A stretch of 64,000 bases of DNA from JAIEPW01 sp964471915 (GCA_964471915.1 CAYYID010000013.1:37482-101481), one strand, 5' to 3'; shown: positions 16,587 through 25,126, numbered from the stretch's first letter. Numbers and translations are program-made. The notes: generated by a model from the sequence alone, not told the origin.

Positions 16587-17375
16587 CTACCGGACCTCGA
16601 GCGTCAGGGCGGCCCAGAAGCTCTCCCAATCCGCATCCAGATCCCCGGCGGTGCGCTCGATGACGACGCCGCTGATGCGCCACTGGCCGGGTTTGTCGAG
16701 CGGGACGCGGATGCGGCCTTCGGAGTCGGTGCGGCCGACGATGGCGATGCCGTTCTGGCCGCCGGCGGCCCAAGCGGCTTCGATGCGCATGCCGGCGAGG
16801 GGCTGGCCGCGCCACAGGACCTGGACCGGGAGTTCGGCGCCGGGTTTCAGAGCGGCCGGGTCGGCGAGCGGCACGATCTCGATGGTGAGGCCGACGGGCT
16901 TCTGCCAGGCGGCGGTGGGGTCGCCGGCGACGACGTAGGCCTTGGCGAATTTCGAGTAGCGCTCGCGTTCGCGGCGGGCTTCGAGGCCGTTTTCGGCGCG
17001 CCAGGCGGCGGCCCGGTCGAGTCCTTCGTCTTTCAGATAGGCCTGGAATTGCGGGCCCTCCATGGCGTGGATACGGGGCGTGGTGTTGACCACCAGCCAC
17101 TGGGATCCGGCGGCGAGGGGCGCGGCGGTATGGGTGGCTTTGCCGGCCATGCGGAAGTGGCCGAGGGGGACGATGCCGTCGCCGGCGATGACGCGGGCGA
17201 CGAGGCGGTTGGGGTCCGCCGCTTCGATGCCGCGCGGGAACTCGTCGCCCGAATGGACGGAGACGAGGATGCGCTCGCCGGGCTGGGCCTGGAACTTCTG
17301 GGGCATCAGGTAGATGAAGTGGGCATGGGCGAGCATCGCCGTGCCCGCGGTGAACAGCAGGATGTTCCGGGTCAT
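16587..17375 (-). CDS. DUF4198-like periplasmic protein
   Basis: This is a 262-residue protein with a signal peptide (ILLFTAGTAMLAHAHF). The mature start HAHFIYLMPQ and the later PVQVLWRGQPLAGMRIEAAW and GRTDSEGRIRVPLDKPGQWRISG match the DUF4198 family, related to the periplasmic NikM/CbtJ-like transport components. The final third is an Ig/CNA-like beta sandwich. The N-terminal His pair of the mature protein is a possible metal ligand. It overlaps the upstream TPR gene by 4 bp and is the last gene of the DUF4331 operon. Function is unknown. Confidence 0.8.
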   Translation of the reverse strand: MTRNILLFTAGTAMLAHAHFIYLMPQKFQAQPGERILVSVHSGDEFPRGIEAADPNRLVARVIAGDGIVPLGHFRMAGKATHTAAPLAAGSQWLVVNTTPRIHAMEGPQFQAYLKDEGLDRAAAWRAENGLEARRERERYSKFAKAYVVAGDPTAAWQKPVGLTIEIVPLADPAALKPGAELPVQVLWRGQPLAGMRIEAAWAAGGQNGIAIVGRTDSEGRIRVPLDKPGQWRISGVVIERTAGDLDADWESFWAALTLEVR

Positions 17376-18304
17376 TCTGTTTTGGCCTCCAACTCTTTGA
17401 GCAGCGGGGTCTGGTATCCGATCTTCTTGACGATGGCGAGCTGCGCTTTCGCGTCGGCCGTCCGGCCCGCGGCGGTGAGCGCTTCGGCGTACATCAGGCG
17501 CGCGCGAACGTCGCGGCGCGGGTTATGCTCCATGAACGCGAGCGCGGCCGGCGCGGCGCCGTTGCGGGCCTGTTGAACGGCGCGTTGCCAGGCGGCGGAC
17601 TCGGGGCCGGGCGGGGTGTCGCGGAAGCCGGGCCACAGTTTCTGCACCTGCGCGTCGTACTGGGCGGCGAGTTCGAGGCGTCCGGCATCGCGCGCGATGC
17701 GGGCGCCGAGCGCAAGCAAACGTGCGCGCTCGAAAGGATCGTCGCCGGGGATACGGCCGAAGACGTCGCCGAGCAGGTGCAAGGCGCCGTCGACTTCGCC
17801 GAAGTCTTCGCGGAGTTCGATGGCTTTCCAGCGGCCGGCGACCTCGTCCTTGCGCAAGTTGAGCATCCACTGGACCTGCTTTTCGGCGCCGGCGTAGTCG
17901 CCGCGGCGGACGGCGAGGGTGGCGAGGTAGCCGTAGGTGTCGCGGTCGTCGGGCACTTCTTTGTTCATTTGCACGGCGAGCGGCTCGGCCTCGGAGAAGC
18001 GCTCCTCGATGAGGAGGATTTCGAGGTCGAGCTTCCGGGCGGTAAAGTGCAGGGGGAACTGGCGCTGGAACTGGTCGAGGGACTGGCGGGCTTCGCGGAG
18101 GCGTTCGGGGTCGCCGGTTTCGCGGTAGCGGCGGACCTGAAGCGCGGTGAGTTCGAGGCGCGCCTGGAAGTTGTCGGGCTGGCGCTCGACGCGGGCGGCG
18201 AGGGCGGCCAGGCGGTTCTGGGTGGTCGCGCCGCCCGGCTGGGCGAGAAGCCCAGCCGGAGCCAGCGCCGCGATCGTGAGAAGTCCCAAGAGAAGGGTTT
18301 TCAT
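17372..18304 (-). CDS. Exported tetratricopeptide-repeat protein
   Basis: This is a 310-residue protein with a signal peptide (LLLGLLTIAALAPAGLLAQ). It is almost entirely helical with degenerate TPR units from about residue 30 to the end (PDNFQARLELTALQVRRY, DTYGYLATLAVRRGDYAGAEK, RARLMYAEALTAAGRTADAKAQ). It lies 13 bp downstream of the DUF4331 gene and overlaps the DUF4198 gene by 4 bp, so the three form one operon. It probably acts as a scaffold in the periplasm; no catalytic motif is visible. The start was chosen for its signal peptide; the upstream frame extension is a shadow of the DUF4331 gene. Confidence 0.8.
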   Translation of the reverse strand: MKTLLLGLLTIAALAPAGLLAQPGGATTQNRLAALAARVERQPDNFQARLELTALQVRRYRETGDPERLREARQSLDQFQRQFPLHFTARKLDLEILLIEERFSEAEPLAVQMNKEVPDDRDTYGYLATLAVRRGDYAGAEKQVQWMLNLRKDEVAGRWKAIELREDFGEVDGALHLLGDVFGRIPGDDPFERARLLALGARIARDAGRLELAAQYDAQVQKLWPGFRDTPPGPESAAWQRAVQQARNGAAPAALAFMEHNPRRDVRARLMYAEALTAAGRTADAKAQLAIVKKIGYQTPLLKELEAKTE

Positions 18305-18317
18305 GATCGCCGTGTCC

Positions 18318-19871
18318 TTAGCGGACCGGACCGCCGCCGGGCTCACCCGGATCGAGGTGCCGCCGGTCGCGGCCGCTGGGGCAGAGGCCGACGTAGGGGA
18401 AGACGTCCCGGTAGGGCTGGTCGTCGACATTGACGCCGTCGCCGAGCCGGTTGTTCGGGAACTTGTTGAAGCCCTGGGCGAGGACGCCGCCGACGACGAC
18501 GCGGAGCGCGATGTCGGTGACGTCATCCTGGAGGCGGCGACCGTTGGGGAAGCCCGCGGCGTCGCCGCCGATCAGGCCGAGGCGGTTGATGCGGTCGGGC
18601 GGCGTGGCAGGGACGCCGGTGTTCAGCCGCAGCAGGTCCGCGACGGGGCCGGCCGGGGTGCCGGGAGCAGCGATGGGCGCGGCGTAGGTCACCAGCGGCA
18701 GCAGATCGACGCGCGGAGGCGCCGGGATCTCGATGACGCCGCCGGTGAGCGCGTTGAAGACGCGCGCGATCAGCGGGTCGAGCAGGAAGGGCGCGAACTG
18801 CGCGTCATTCCGGGGCTGGTCCATGGAGAAGCGGTCCTTGGAGCCGGTGCCGATGAGCAGCTCGTTCACGAGGGGGTTGCCCATGCGCTGGATCTGCTGC
18901 ACCTGGCCGAGGTTGATGGCCGGGTTGGGCGAGGAGCGCACGGTGAACTGCTGGCGAGAGGTCGCGGCCCACATCCCGATGGTGGCGGCCGGAGAGGTGG
19001 CGGGCTCGCGGCGGCCGGTGCGGGTGAGCATTTCGATCGGCACTTCGATGGCGATGGTGTTCACGGCGAAGCCGGAGACCGTGTCGGTGGCGAAGTTCTG
19101 CTTGGCGGCGTCTTCGGAGTCGGTGAGGACGCCGGGCACGCCGGAGCCGAGGGTGCGGAGGTTGCCGGTGTCGAACGTGCCGCCGAGGTCGATCCAGAAG
19201 GCATCGTCGGTAGTGCCGGCGAAGACGCTGACTCCGTTGGAGAGCGCGTAGGTACCGGCCTTGTAGAGCGACTCGTAGTCCATGGTGCGGCTGCCGGTGT
19301 TGGCGGGGACGGCGTAAAACGGAGCGCCGTCGCCATTGGCGAGGACGGTGGCCTGGCCGTTGCGGATCACGGTGACGCGATAGCTCTGGCGGAGTCCGAG
19401 GCCCGGGTCGTCAAAGCTCTTGATCTGCGGAGGCACGATGGGCGTGCCGGGCGCGACGGGCGCCGGGGAGTTGCGCGGCGCGACCGCCCCGTTGCCGATG
19501 CCGGCGTAGGACTGCCAGAGGCCGGGCAGACGCTGCTCGGTGGTGAACTGGAACTGGAAGATGACGTCTTCGACGGCGTCATTGTTGTTGTCGACCTTGA
19601 TCTCGTAGAGGATCGAGGAGTCGAAGGGGAAGTAGTGGGGTCCGTTGGCGGGTTCGAGCAACGGATCCACACCGAACATGAGGGTGACTTTTTCGGGAGC
19701 CGTGTTGGCGGGTTGCCCGGGACGGTAGCTGACGAACGCGTATACGTCCGTAATGTCGGCGGCGCGGTCGAGCGCGGTGATGGGCGCCTCCCGGTGGTTG
19801 GCAGCTTCCACCGGCGGGACGGCCATCAAAAACGCAAGTCCGGCCGCGAGAACTGATCTGACGTTCTGCAT
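18318..19871 (-). CDS. DUF4331 family secreted protein
   Basis: This is a 517-residue protein with a signal peptide ending VEAANHREAP. The mature N-terminus SxHREAP-like sequence is the hallmark of DUF4331, followed by DRAADITDVYAFVSY, VTLMFGVDPLLEPANGPHY, YEIKVDNNNDAVEDVIF, and the later FAVNTIAIEVPIEMLT. A good Shine-Dalgarno sequence (AAAGGAG, 10 nt before ATG) sets the start. The DVYAF and DNNxD segments suggest metal binding. The last line (LDPGEPGGGPVR) is low-complexity. It heads the operon with the TPR and DUF4198 genes. The family's function is not established. Confidence 0.88.
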   Translation of the reverse strand: MQNVRSVLAAGLAFLMAVPPVEAANHREAPITALDRAADITDVYAFVSYRPGQPANTAPEKVTLMFGVDPLLEPANGPHYFPFDSSILYEIKVDNNNDAVEDVIFQFQFTTEQRLPGLWQSYAGIGNGAVAPRNSPAPVAPGTPIVPPQIKSFDDPGLGLRQSYRVTVIRNGQATVLANGDGAPFYAVPANTGSRTMDYESLYKAGTYALSNGVSVFAGTTDDAFWIDLGGTFDTGNLRTLGSGVPGVLTDSEDAAKQNFATDTVSGFAVNTIAIEVPIEMLTRTGRREPATSPAATIGMWAATSRQQFTVRSSPNPAINLGQVQQIQRMGNPLVNELLIGTGSKDRFSMDQPRNDAQFAPFLLDPLIARVFNALTGGVIEIPAPPRVDLLPLVTYAAPIAAPGTPAGPVADLLRLNTGVPATPPDRINRLGLIGGDAAGFPNGRRLQDDVTDIALRVVVGGVLAQGFNKFPNNRLGDGVNVDDQPYRDVFPYVGLCPSGRDRRHLDPGEPGGGPVR

Positions 19872-19967
19872 GCTGGATGCACTCCTTTGGATTGGGGCGG
19901 CCGGGAACGCACCGCCTCTAGGGGCTACTACGGGGGTGCGGGGAGTTTGGATGTCTGGAGAGCTGGG

Positions 19968-19986
19968 TGCAGCGCATGGCGCTGCA
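19968..19986. repeat. 8-bp inverted repeat in the divergent DUF4331/mazEF region
   Basis: TGCAGCGC and GCGCTGCA flank the 3-nt spacer ATG. Outer TGG and CCA bases extend the symmetry with small gaps. It lies 97 bp upstream of the DUF4331 start and 33 bp upstream of the antitoxin start, so it could regulate either. Confidence 0.45.
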
Positions 19987-19994
19987 GACCAGGG

Positions 19995-20021
19995 CATACC
20001 TATGGTAATACTTGTGGTATG
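19995..20021 (+). promoter_or_regulatory. Probable autoregulatory operator/promoter of the mazEF-type pair
   Basis: CATACC (19995-20000) is inverted as GGTATG (20016-20021), which includes the antitoxin start codon. A smaller palindrome, TACC-TAT-GGTA, occupies 19997-20007. TAATACT (20006-20012) could be the -10 element. Overlap of symmetrical half-sites with the start is typical of autoregulated toxin-antitoxin operons. Confidence 0.5.
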
Positions 20022-20255
20022 AAGACAGCGATCTCGCTGCCGGATCCTCTATTCCGCTCCGCGGAGACCGCCGCGAAGAGACTCAAGCTCTCGCGCAGCC
20101 AGCTCTATGCGCGGGCGCTCGCCGAGTTCCTGGAACGGCAGGAGGCCGACGCGATCACGCGGCGGCTGAACGAAGTGCTGGCAAGGGAAGGCGACGCGGT
20201 AGACCCGGTGCTGGAGCGGATGCAGTTCGCGTCACTCGAAAAGGAATCCTGGTAA
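20019..20255 (+). CDS. MazE-like antitoxin
   Basis: This is a 78-residue protein. The N-terminal half (KTAISLPDPLFRSAETAAKRLKLSRSQLYARALAEFLE) has the ribbon-helix-helix pattern of antitoxins paired with MazF in many phyla: a short basic/hydrophobic strand (TAISLP) and two helices. The C-terminal half (LEREGDAVDPVLERMQFASLEKESW-like acidic tail) is the usual toxin-neutralising segment. The toxin gene begins at the base after this stop. The N-terminal domain should bind the symmetrical site overlapping its own start. Confidence 0.85.
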   Translation: MKTAISLPDPLFRSAETAAKRLKLSRSQLYARALAEFLERQEADAITRRLNEVLAREGDAVDPVLERMQFASLEKESW

Positions 20256-20600
20256 GTGGAAGTCCGGCGGGGCCAGGTGTGGTGGGCGGACCTGCCCGAG
20301 CCGGCCGGGTCGGGACCCGGCTACCGGAGGCCAGTGCTGGTGGTGCAGGCGGATGCGTTCAACGCCAGCCTGCTGCGCACCGTGTTGGTGGCGGCCATCA
20401 CGGGCAACCTCGGACGGGCCGCGGCGCCGGGCAATGTGCTGGTTCCCGCGAAGGTGTCCGGCTTGCCTCGCGACTCGGTGGTGAACATCACGCAGGTGTT
20501 TGCGCTGGACCGGCGGTTCCTCGCGGAGTACGTCTCCGCGCTGCCAGCCGGAGTGCTGGCAGCCGTCGACCGAGGACTCCGCAGCGTGCTGCAGTTGTAG
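20256..20600 (+). CDS. MazF/PemK-type endoribonuclease toxin
   Basis: This is a 114-residue protein starting with GTG directly after the antitoxin TAA, so translation is coupled. The opening VRRGQVWWADLPEPAGSGPGYRRPVLVVQ is the MazF core; the Arg in GYRRP and the Thr/Ser region VLVAAITGN form the RNA-cleaving site. SVVNITQVFALDRRFL is the conserved C-terminal strand-helix. Length and order are normal and all motifs look intact, so the toxin is probably active. Cleavage specificity cannot be predicted. Confidence 0.92.
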   Translation: MEVRRGQVWWADLPEPAGSGPGYRRPVLVVQADAFNASLLRTVLVAAITGNLGRAAAPGNVLVPAKVSGLPRDSVVNITQVFALDRRFLAEYVSALPAGVLAAVDRGLRSVLQL

Positions 20601-20608
20601 CTCCGCGC

Positions 20609-21457
20609 TCAATCGCGATCGAAGATGGAGCCCAGCGCGCCGAGGTTGCCGTGTTGCTCGGTGCCGTTCGCGAAGACGCTCAACTCCCGCCGCAGCTTGT
20701 CGATGGTCATGCTCTGCACCACGACGCGGCCGGGGCCGGTAAGCGTGGCGAGGAAGACGCCTTCGCCGCCAAAGAGGGCGGTCTTGATGGAACCGACGAA
20801 CTGGATGTCGTAGGTGACGGACTCCTGAAAGCCGACGATGCAGCCGGTGTCGACCTGGAGCTGCTCACCGGGCCCGAGCATGAAGTCGACGAAGTCGCCG
20901 CCGCCGTGGATGAAGACGACGCCGGGGCCGGTGAGGCGCTCGAGGATGAAGCCTTCGCCGCCGAAGAAGCCGGCGCCGAGTTTCTTGACCAGCGCGATGT
21001 TCAACTGAACGCTGGTCTGGGCAACAAGGAAGCTGTCGCGCTGGACCAGGATGGACTCGCCGGCCTTGAGGTCGAAGGGCTGAATGCGGCCGGGGTAAGT
21101 GCCGGCGAAGCCCACCTCGCCGGCGGTGGCGGCGCGGAAGTAGGTGAGAAACAGGCTCTCGCCCATGAGCTTGCGCTTGACGGCGCCCCAGAGCTTGTCG
21201 CCGAGGGATTCGCCCTGCATGCGGGTCTCCCACTGGACACTGGGGGTCTTGTAGAGCATTTTGCCGGCTTCGGCGTAGACTTCCTGGCCGGGCTGGAGCT
21301 TGAGGCGGGCGACCTGCAGGTTATCGCCCTGGATGGTGTACTCGAGCCTCGGGACCGGGTCCGGCGCGGGCGCGGCGGCGCCGGCGGGTTTGCCGCACGA
21401 GGGACAGAAGCGGGCTTCGTCGCCGACCTGGGAACCGCATTGCGTACAAAAGGGCAT
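20609..21457 (-). CDS. AIM24/TIGR00266 family protein with N-terminal zinc ribbon
   Basis: This is a 282-residue protein. Residues 1-25 form a zinc ribbon (FCTQCG and FCPSCGKPAG). After a proline/alanine linker the AIM24 beta-sandwich covers about residues 38-270 (YTIQGDNLQVARLKLQPGQEVYAEAGKMLY, FAGTYPGRIQPFDL, FGGEGFILERLTGPGVVFIHGGGDF). The family is widespread and named after a mitochondrial protein; its bacterial role is unknown. There is no signal peptide. It is convergent with the toxin gene (8-bp gap) and divergent from the HExxH protein gene. Confidence 0.88.
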   Translation of the reverse strand: MPFCTQCGSQVGDEARFCPSCGKPAGAAAPAPDPVPRLEYTIQGDNLQVARLKLQPGQEVYAEAGKMLYKTPSVQWETRMQGESLGDKLWGAVKRKLMGESLFLTYFRAATAGEVGFAGTYPGRIQPFDLKAGESILVQRDSFLVAQTSVQLNIALVKKLGAGFFGGEGFILERLTGPGVVFIHGGGDFVDFMLGPGEQLQVDTGCIVGFQESVTYDIQFVGSIKTALFGGEGVFLATLTGPGRVVVQSMTIDKLRRELSVFANGTEQHGNLGALGSIFDRD

Positions 21458-21501
21458 CGTCTCGAACCATCCTCCAAAGCGCTATCGTCTCACGGCGCGG
21501 C

Positions 21502-21507
21502 TACAAT
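21502..21507 (+). promoter_or_regulatory. -10 box upstream of the HExxH/TIGR03437 gene
   Basis: TACAAT lies 29 nt before the ATG at 21537, giving a leader of about 20 nt that ends in a weak GAGA. No clear -35 box is visible. Confidence 0.4.
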
Positions 21508-21536
21508 GAAAGTTCGCGTCCTCGCCGAGAGACCGG

Positions 21537-24497
21537 ATGCAATCGAACAAACGAATCCTTTTTACCCTGTGTTCCCTCGTTCTTGCCACGGGCGCGTCCG
21601 CGGATACGGTGCCGCAGAGTTGCGGTACGCACCTGGCCCGCACCGAGGAGGAGCTGTTTCTCCACCGGCGGCACGCCACGCGGGATCCGCGGGTGGCGCT
21701 GCGGGGCGCGGCGCGGCGGGCAAACCGCGATGTGGGAGAGATCGCGATCCTCGAGGATGCGGGCGGGGTGGTGGGACGGCGCAACGCGTTTACGCTGAAC
21801 AACCGGACGCTACTCTTTCGGCCCCAGGACGCCGGAGCCACGCGCTACCGCCTGAGCAGCGGCGATGACAGCTTCGACACGGCCGCGAACCTGAACGGGT
21901 TCCTGATCGCGGGGCTGGCGGACGACGACTCGCGAGCGTACACGCTGCCGTTTTCGTTTCCCTTCTACGGGCAGCGGTACACGCAGTTGTGGATCAACTC
22001 GGACGGTAACCTGACGTTTTCGGGGCCGGACCCGACCGTCACGGACCGGTCGCTGGGCCGGCTGCTGGCGGGACTGCCGCGGATTGCGCCCCTGTTCACG
22101 GACCTGAACCCGCCGCAAGCGCGGGGCGGGATCAGCGTGCTGCCGGCCTCGAACCGGCTGGTGATCACCTGGAGCGAGGTGCCGTTGTTCTCATCTTTCG
22201 GCCCGAGCACGCTGCAGACGTTTCAGGTCCGGCTGTACCCGGACGGGCGCATCGAGTTCGCGTACCGGGGCGCGTCGGCGCCGGATTCCGTGGTCGGGAT
22301 TTCGCCGGGGGGGCTGCGGGGTCCGTCGGCGATTATTCCGCTGTATGACGGGTCGACACAGGAATTCACCGGGGCCGTGGCGGAGCGTTTCTCGTCGAGC
22401 AGCGAGATCGACCTGGTGACGGCGGCGCAGCGGTTCTACGAAACGCACGAAGACGCCTACGACTACCTGATTTTCTACAACGCGCTGGGGATCCCGGCGA
22501 GTTCTTCGGCGGTGGCGTTTCAGGTGACGGTGCGTTCGGCGACGGCGGGGATCGGCGATAAGTTCGTGAACGCGGGAGCCGATTTCGGATCGGGGCGGCG
22601 GCTGCAGGCGGTGCTGAACATGGGTCCGCTGACGCAGTACCCGGCGGATCCGAATGCGCCGGTGCCGGCGCGGTTCCCGACGGGCGATACGCCGTTGTCG
22701 CTGCTGGCGCACGAGTTCGGGCACCTGTTCCTGGCGTTCACTTCGATTCGGGATCCGAATAACGCGACTGCGCGGCCCATGCTGGGGCGCGGCGGGGTCC
22801 ACTGGGCGTTTGCGTACAACTCGGACGCGTCGTTTCTGGAGGGCAACCGGATCTCCGATCAGGGGGCGAATGCGGTGCCGCGGTTCGTGACCACGGCGGC
22901 GGTGGAGAAGTACTCGGCGCTGGACCAGTACCTGATGGGATTTCGAGCGCCCGAGGAAGTGCCGGGCAGTTTCGTGGTGCTGAACGCGACGGTGGCCAGC
23001 GCGTCGCGGCCGCCGCAGGTGGGTGTCAATTTTAACGGGACGCGGCGCGAGGTGAACGCCAGCGACATCGTGGCGCTGGAGGGGCGGCGCGCTCCGGATC
23101 ACACGGTGGCGCAGCGGACGTTCCGGGTGGCGTTCGTGCTGATTGTGCCGGCGGGCGGGACGCTGGCGTCCTCGGATCTGGCGCAGGTGGAGGGCTACCG
23201 GACATCGTTTCCGGGGTATTTCGCCGCGGCGACGGAGAACCGGGCGGCGGTGGACACTACGCTGCGGCGCGCGGTGCAGTTTTCGGCGGCGCCGGCGCGG
23301 GGGATCGTGTTCCGCTCCGGCGGTTCGGCGTCGGTGGAAATCGAGGAACGGCGGAGCACGGACCTGGTGTTCGCCGTGCGCTCGCGCCTCGGGTTGACGG
23401 GGGTGCCGGAGGCGGTGACGATTCCGGCGGGAGCCATGCGCGCGACGTTCACATTGCGGGGATTGCAGCCGGGGGTGGACGAGGTGACCCTGGAACCCTC
23501 GGATCCGGCATTCGAGCGGGTGACGGCGCGGATCCAGATTCTGGAGTTCGGACCGGCGCTGCGGCTGGCGGTGGGCGCCGGCGATAAGCAGTCGAATTCG
23601 AACCCGGCCCCGCTGCCGCAACCGGTGGTGTTTCAGGTGACGGACGCGAACCGTCTGGGGTATCCGGGGTTGCCGGTGCGGGCGATCGCGTCGTCCGGAG
23701 GCACGGTGGAGCCGGCGGAAGTGATCAGCGACGAGAACGGCAACGCGGCGTTCCGGTGGACGCCGGCGCCGGGGGGGATCAACATCCTGGAGGCGTCGAT
23801 TCCGGCGATTCCGAGTGCGGTGGCGCGGGCCACGGCGCTGGGACGGCCGACGATGGCGGCGAACGGGATCGTGAACGCGGCGTCGTTCGCAACGCAGGTG
23901 GCGCCGGGGTCGTTCGTGTCGATTTTCGGAGGCTCGCTGGCGGCCGGATTCGCGGGGTCGTTTTCGTCGCCGTTCCCGACGCGGTTCAACGACATCACAG
24001 TGTCGGTGAACGGGGTGCTGGCGCGCCTGGTGTCGGTGACGGATAACCAAATCAACATCCTGCTGCCGCAGGATCTGAACGCGACGATCCCGGCGACGGT
24101 GACGGTAGTGACGCCGGCCGGACAGAGCGAGGCCGCGGCGGTGCGCGTGGCGCCGGCGGCGCCGGGGATCTTCTTCGATGCGGCGACGGGGCTGGGAGCG
24201 ATTCTGGTGGCAAACACGGGATTGACGACGGCGCAGCGGCCCGTGGCGGCGGGGGATTTCCTGGAGATCTACTGCACGGGGCTGGGCGTGCTGCGAACGG
24301 ACGGAACCACGGGGTTCACGCCGCAGGTGACGGTGGGCGGGCGGCCGGCCGAACTGTTCTACAGCGGACGGACCGGGGTCAACGGGCTGTACCAGGTGAA
24401 CGTGCGGGTCCCGAGCGGCCTGTTTTCGGGGCTGCAGGACGTGCAGGTGACGGCGAACGGCGTGACCTCGAACACGGTGAAGATCCAGGTGCGGTAG
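21537..24497 (+). CDS. Secreted putative zinc metalloprotease with C-terminal TIGR03437-type domain
   Basis: This is a 986-residue protein with a signal peptide (ILFTLCSLVLATGASA). Residues about 110-265 resemble a nidogen-like beta domain (YTLPFSFPFYGQRYTQLWINSDGNLTF). A metalloprotease-like segment follows with His392-Glu-x-x-His396 (LLAHEFGHLFLAF), preceded by DYLIFYNALG and followed by SALDQYLMGF, typical of secreted acidobacterial peptidase-like proteins. Residues about 690-770 are Ig-like. The last 220 residues are the TIGR03437 domain (NGIVNAASFATQVAPGSFVSIFG, LPQDL, GLYQVNVRVPSG), abundant in Solibacter. The third zinc ligand is not certain, so activity is inferred. Confidence 0.82.
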   Translation: MQSNKRILFTLCSLVLATGASADTVPQSCGTHLARTEEELFLHRRHATRDPRVALRGAARRANRDVGEIAILEDAGGVVGRRNAFTLNNRTLLFRPQDAGATRYRLSSGDDSFDTAANLNGFLIAGLADDDSRAYTLPFSFPFYGQRYTQLWINSDGNLTFSGPDPTVTDRSLGRLLAGLPRIAPLFTDLNPPQARGGISVLPASNRLVITWSEVPLFSSFGPSTLQTFQVRLYPDGRIEFAYRGASAPDSVVGISPGGLRGPSAIIPLYDGSTQEFTGAVAERFSSSSEIDLVTAAQRFYETHEDAYDYLIFYNALGIPASSSAVAFQVTVRSATAGIGDKFVNAGADFGSGRRLQAVLNMGPLTQYPADPNAPVPARFPTGDTPLSLLAHEFGHLFLAFTSIRDPNNATARPMLGRGGVHWAFAYNSDASFLEGNRISDQGANAVPRFVTTAAVEKYSALDQYLMGFRAPEEVPGSFVVLNATVASASRPPQVGVNFNGTRREVNASDIVALEGRRAPDHTVAQRTFRVAFVLIVPAGGTLASSDLAQVEGYRTSFPGYFAAATENRAAVDTTLRRAVQFSAAPARGIVFRSGGSASVEIEERRSTDLVFAVRSRLGLTGVPEAVTIPAGAMRATFTLRGLQPGVDEVTLEPSDPAFERVTARIQILEFGPALRLAVGAGDKQSNSNPAPLPQPVVFQVTDANRLGYPGLPVRAIASSGGTVEPAEVISDENGNAAFRWTPAPGGINILEASIPAIPSAVARATALGRPTMAANGIVNAASFATQVAPGSFVSIFGGSLAAGFAGSFSSPFPTRFNDITVSVNGVLARLVSVTDNQINILLPQDLNATIPATVTVVTPAGQSEAAAVRVAPAAPGIFFDAATGLGAILVANTGLTTAQRPVAAGDFLEIYCTGLGVLRTDGTTGFTPQVTVGGRPAELFYSGRTGVNGLYQVNVRVPSGLFSGLQDVQVTANGVTSNTVKIQVR

Positions 24498-24529
24498 GCC
24501 GCGCGGCGAGTACGCATCCGCCGACCTGT

Positions 24530-24535
24530 TAGAGT
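24530..24535 (+). promoter_or_regulatory. -10-like box, leaderless start for bfr
   Basis: TAGAGT lies exactly 7 nt before the ATG at 24543, and the interval AGTCTTC holds no Shine-Dalgarno sequence. Transcription starting at the usual distance would begin on or next to the ATG. Confidence 0.45.
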
Positions 24536-24542
24536 AGTCTTC

Positions 24543-25019
24543 ATGAAAGGCAACGATCAGGTAATCGCCTTCCTTCAAGAAGTCCTGAAGGCCGAACTCA
24601 CCGCCATCAATCAGTACTTTCTGCATGCCGAGATGCAGAACAACTGGGGCTACCAAAAGCTGTACGCATTCACCCGCAAGGAAGCGATCGAAGAGATGAT
24701 GCACGCCGAGAAGCTGATCGAGCGCATCCTTTACTTCGACGGCGCGCCGAACATGACGGAGCTCTTCCCGCTGCGGATCGGACAGAACGTCAAAGATCAG
24801 ATCACCAACGACTTGCAGCTGGAGTACGACGCCGTGCCGCGCCTGAACAAGGCCATCAATGCGGCAGTGGCGGCGGGGGACAACGGGTCCCGGGAGCTGT
24901 TCGAGAAGATCCTGGTGGACGAAGAGCACCACGTGGATTACCTGGAGGCGCAGTTGCAGATCATCCAGGACATCGGGGTGGAGAACTACCTCGCGCAGCA
25001 GATCCACAAGGACGAGTAG
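24543..25019 (+). CDS. bfr: Bacterioferritin
   Basis: This is a 158-residue protein, the normal length. The ferroxidase ligands sit at the same numbers as in E. coli: Glu18, Glu51, His54, Glu94, Glu127 and His130. Met52, the axial haem ligand at the dimer interface, is present (EEMMHAEKL). It should oxidise Fe(II) and store iron as a 24-mer in the cytoplasm. It stands alone between the HExxH gene and the histidine kinase gene, with a predicted leaderless start. No Fur-like box is evident in the 45-bp upstream gap. Confidence 0.97.
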   Translation: MKGNDQVIAFLQEVLKAELTAINQYFLHAEMQNNWGYQKLYAFTRKEAIEEMMHAEKLIERILYFDGAPNMTELFPLRIGQNVKDQITNDLQLEYDAVPRLNKAINAAVAAGDNGSRELFEKILVDEEHHVDYLEAQLQIIQDIGVENYLAQQIHKDE

Positions 25020-25029
25020 GAGTCCAGTT

Positions 25030-25058
25030 CCGGGGCCGGGCGGACGGTCCGGCCTCGG
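25030..25058 (+). terminator. GC-rich hairpin after bfr
   Basis: CCGGGGCCGG and CCGGCCTCGG pair at 9 of 10 positions around a 9-nt loop, starting 10 bp after the bfr stop. It lacks a T tract, so it may be a weak or factor-assisted terminator. Confidence 0.35.
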
Positions 25059-25126
25059 AAGATCCCTCAGCCGTCCGTCCCCAGCGCCCTAAACTTCCCA
25101 CCTATCTAGGCCGATTACCTGAGTGG

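Noticed and set aside
20012..21868. A 618-codon plus-strand frame spanning the toxin-antitoxin pair and the AIM24 gene
   Set aside because: It is out of frame with mazEF and antisense to AIM24; no motif is found in it.
22191..25007. A 938-codon open frame on the minus strand opposite the HExxH protein and bfr
   Set aside because: The translation is Arg/His/Pro-rich without motifs and the plus-strand genes have clear domains and ligands.
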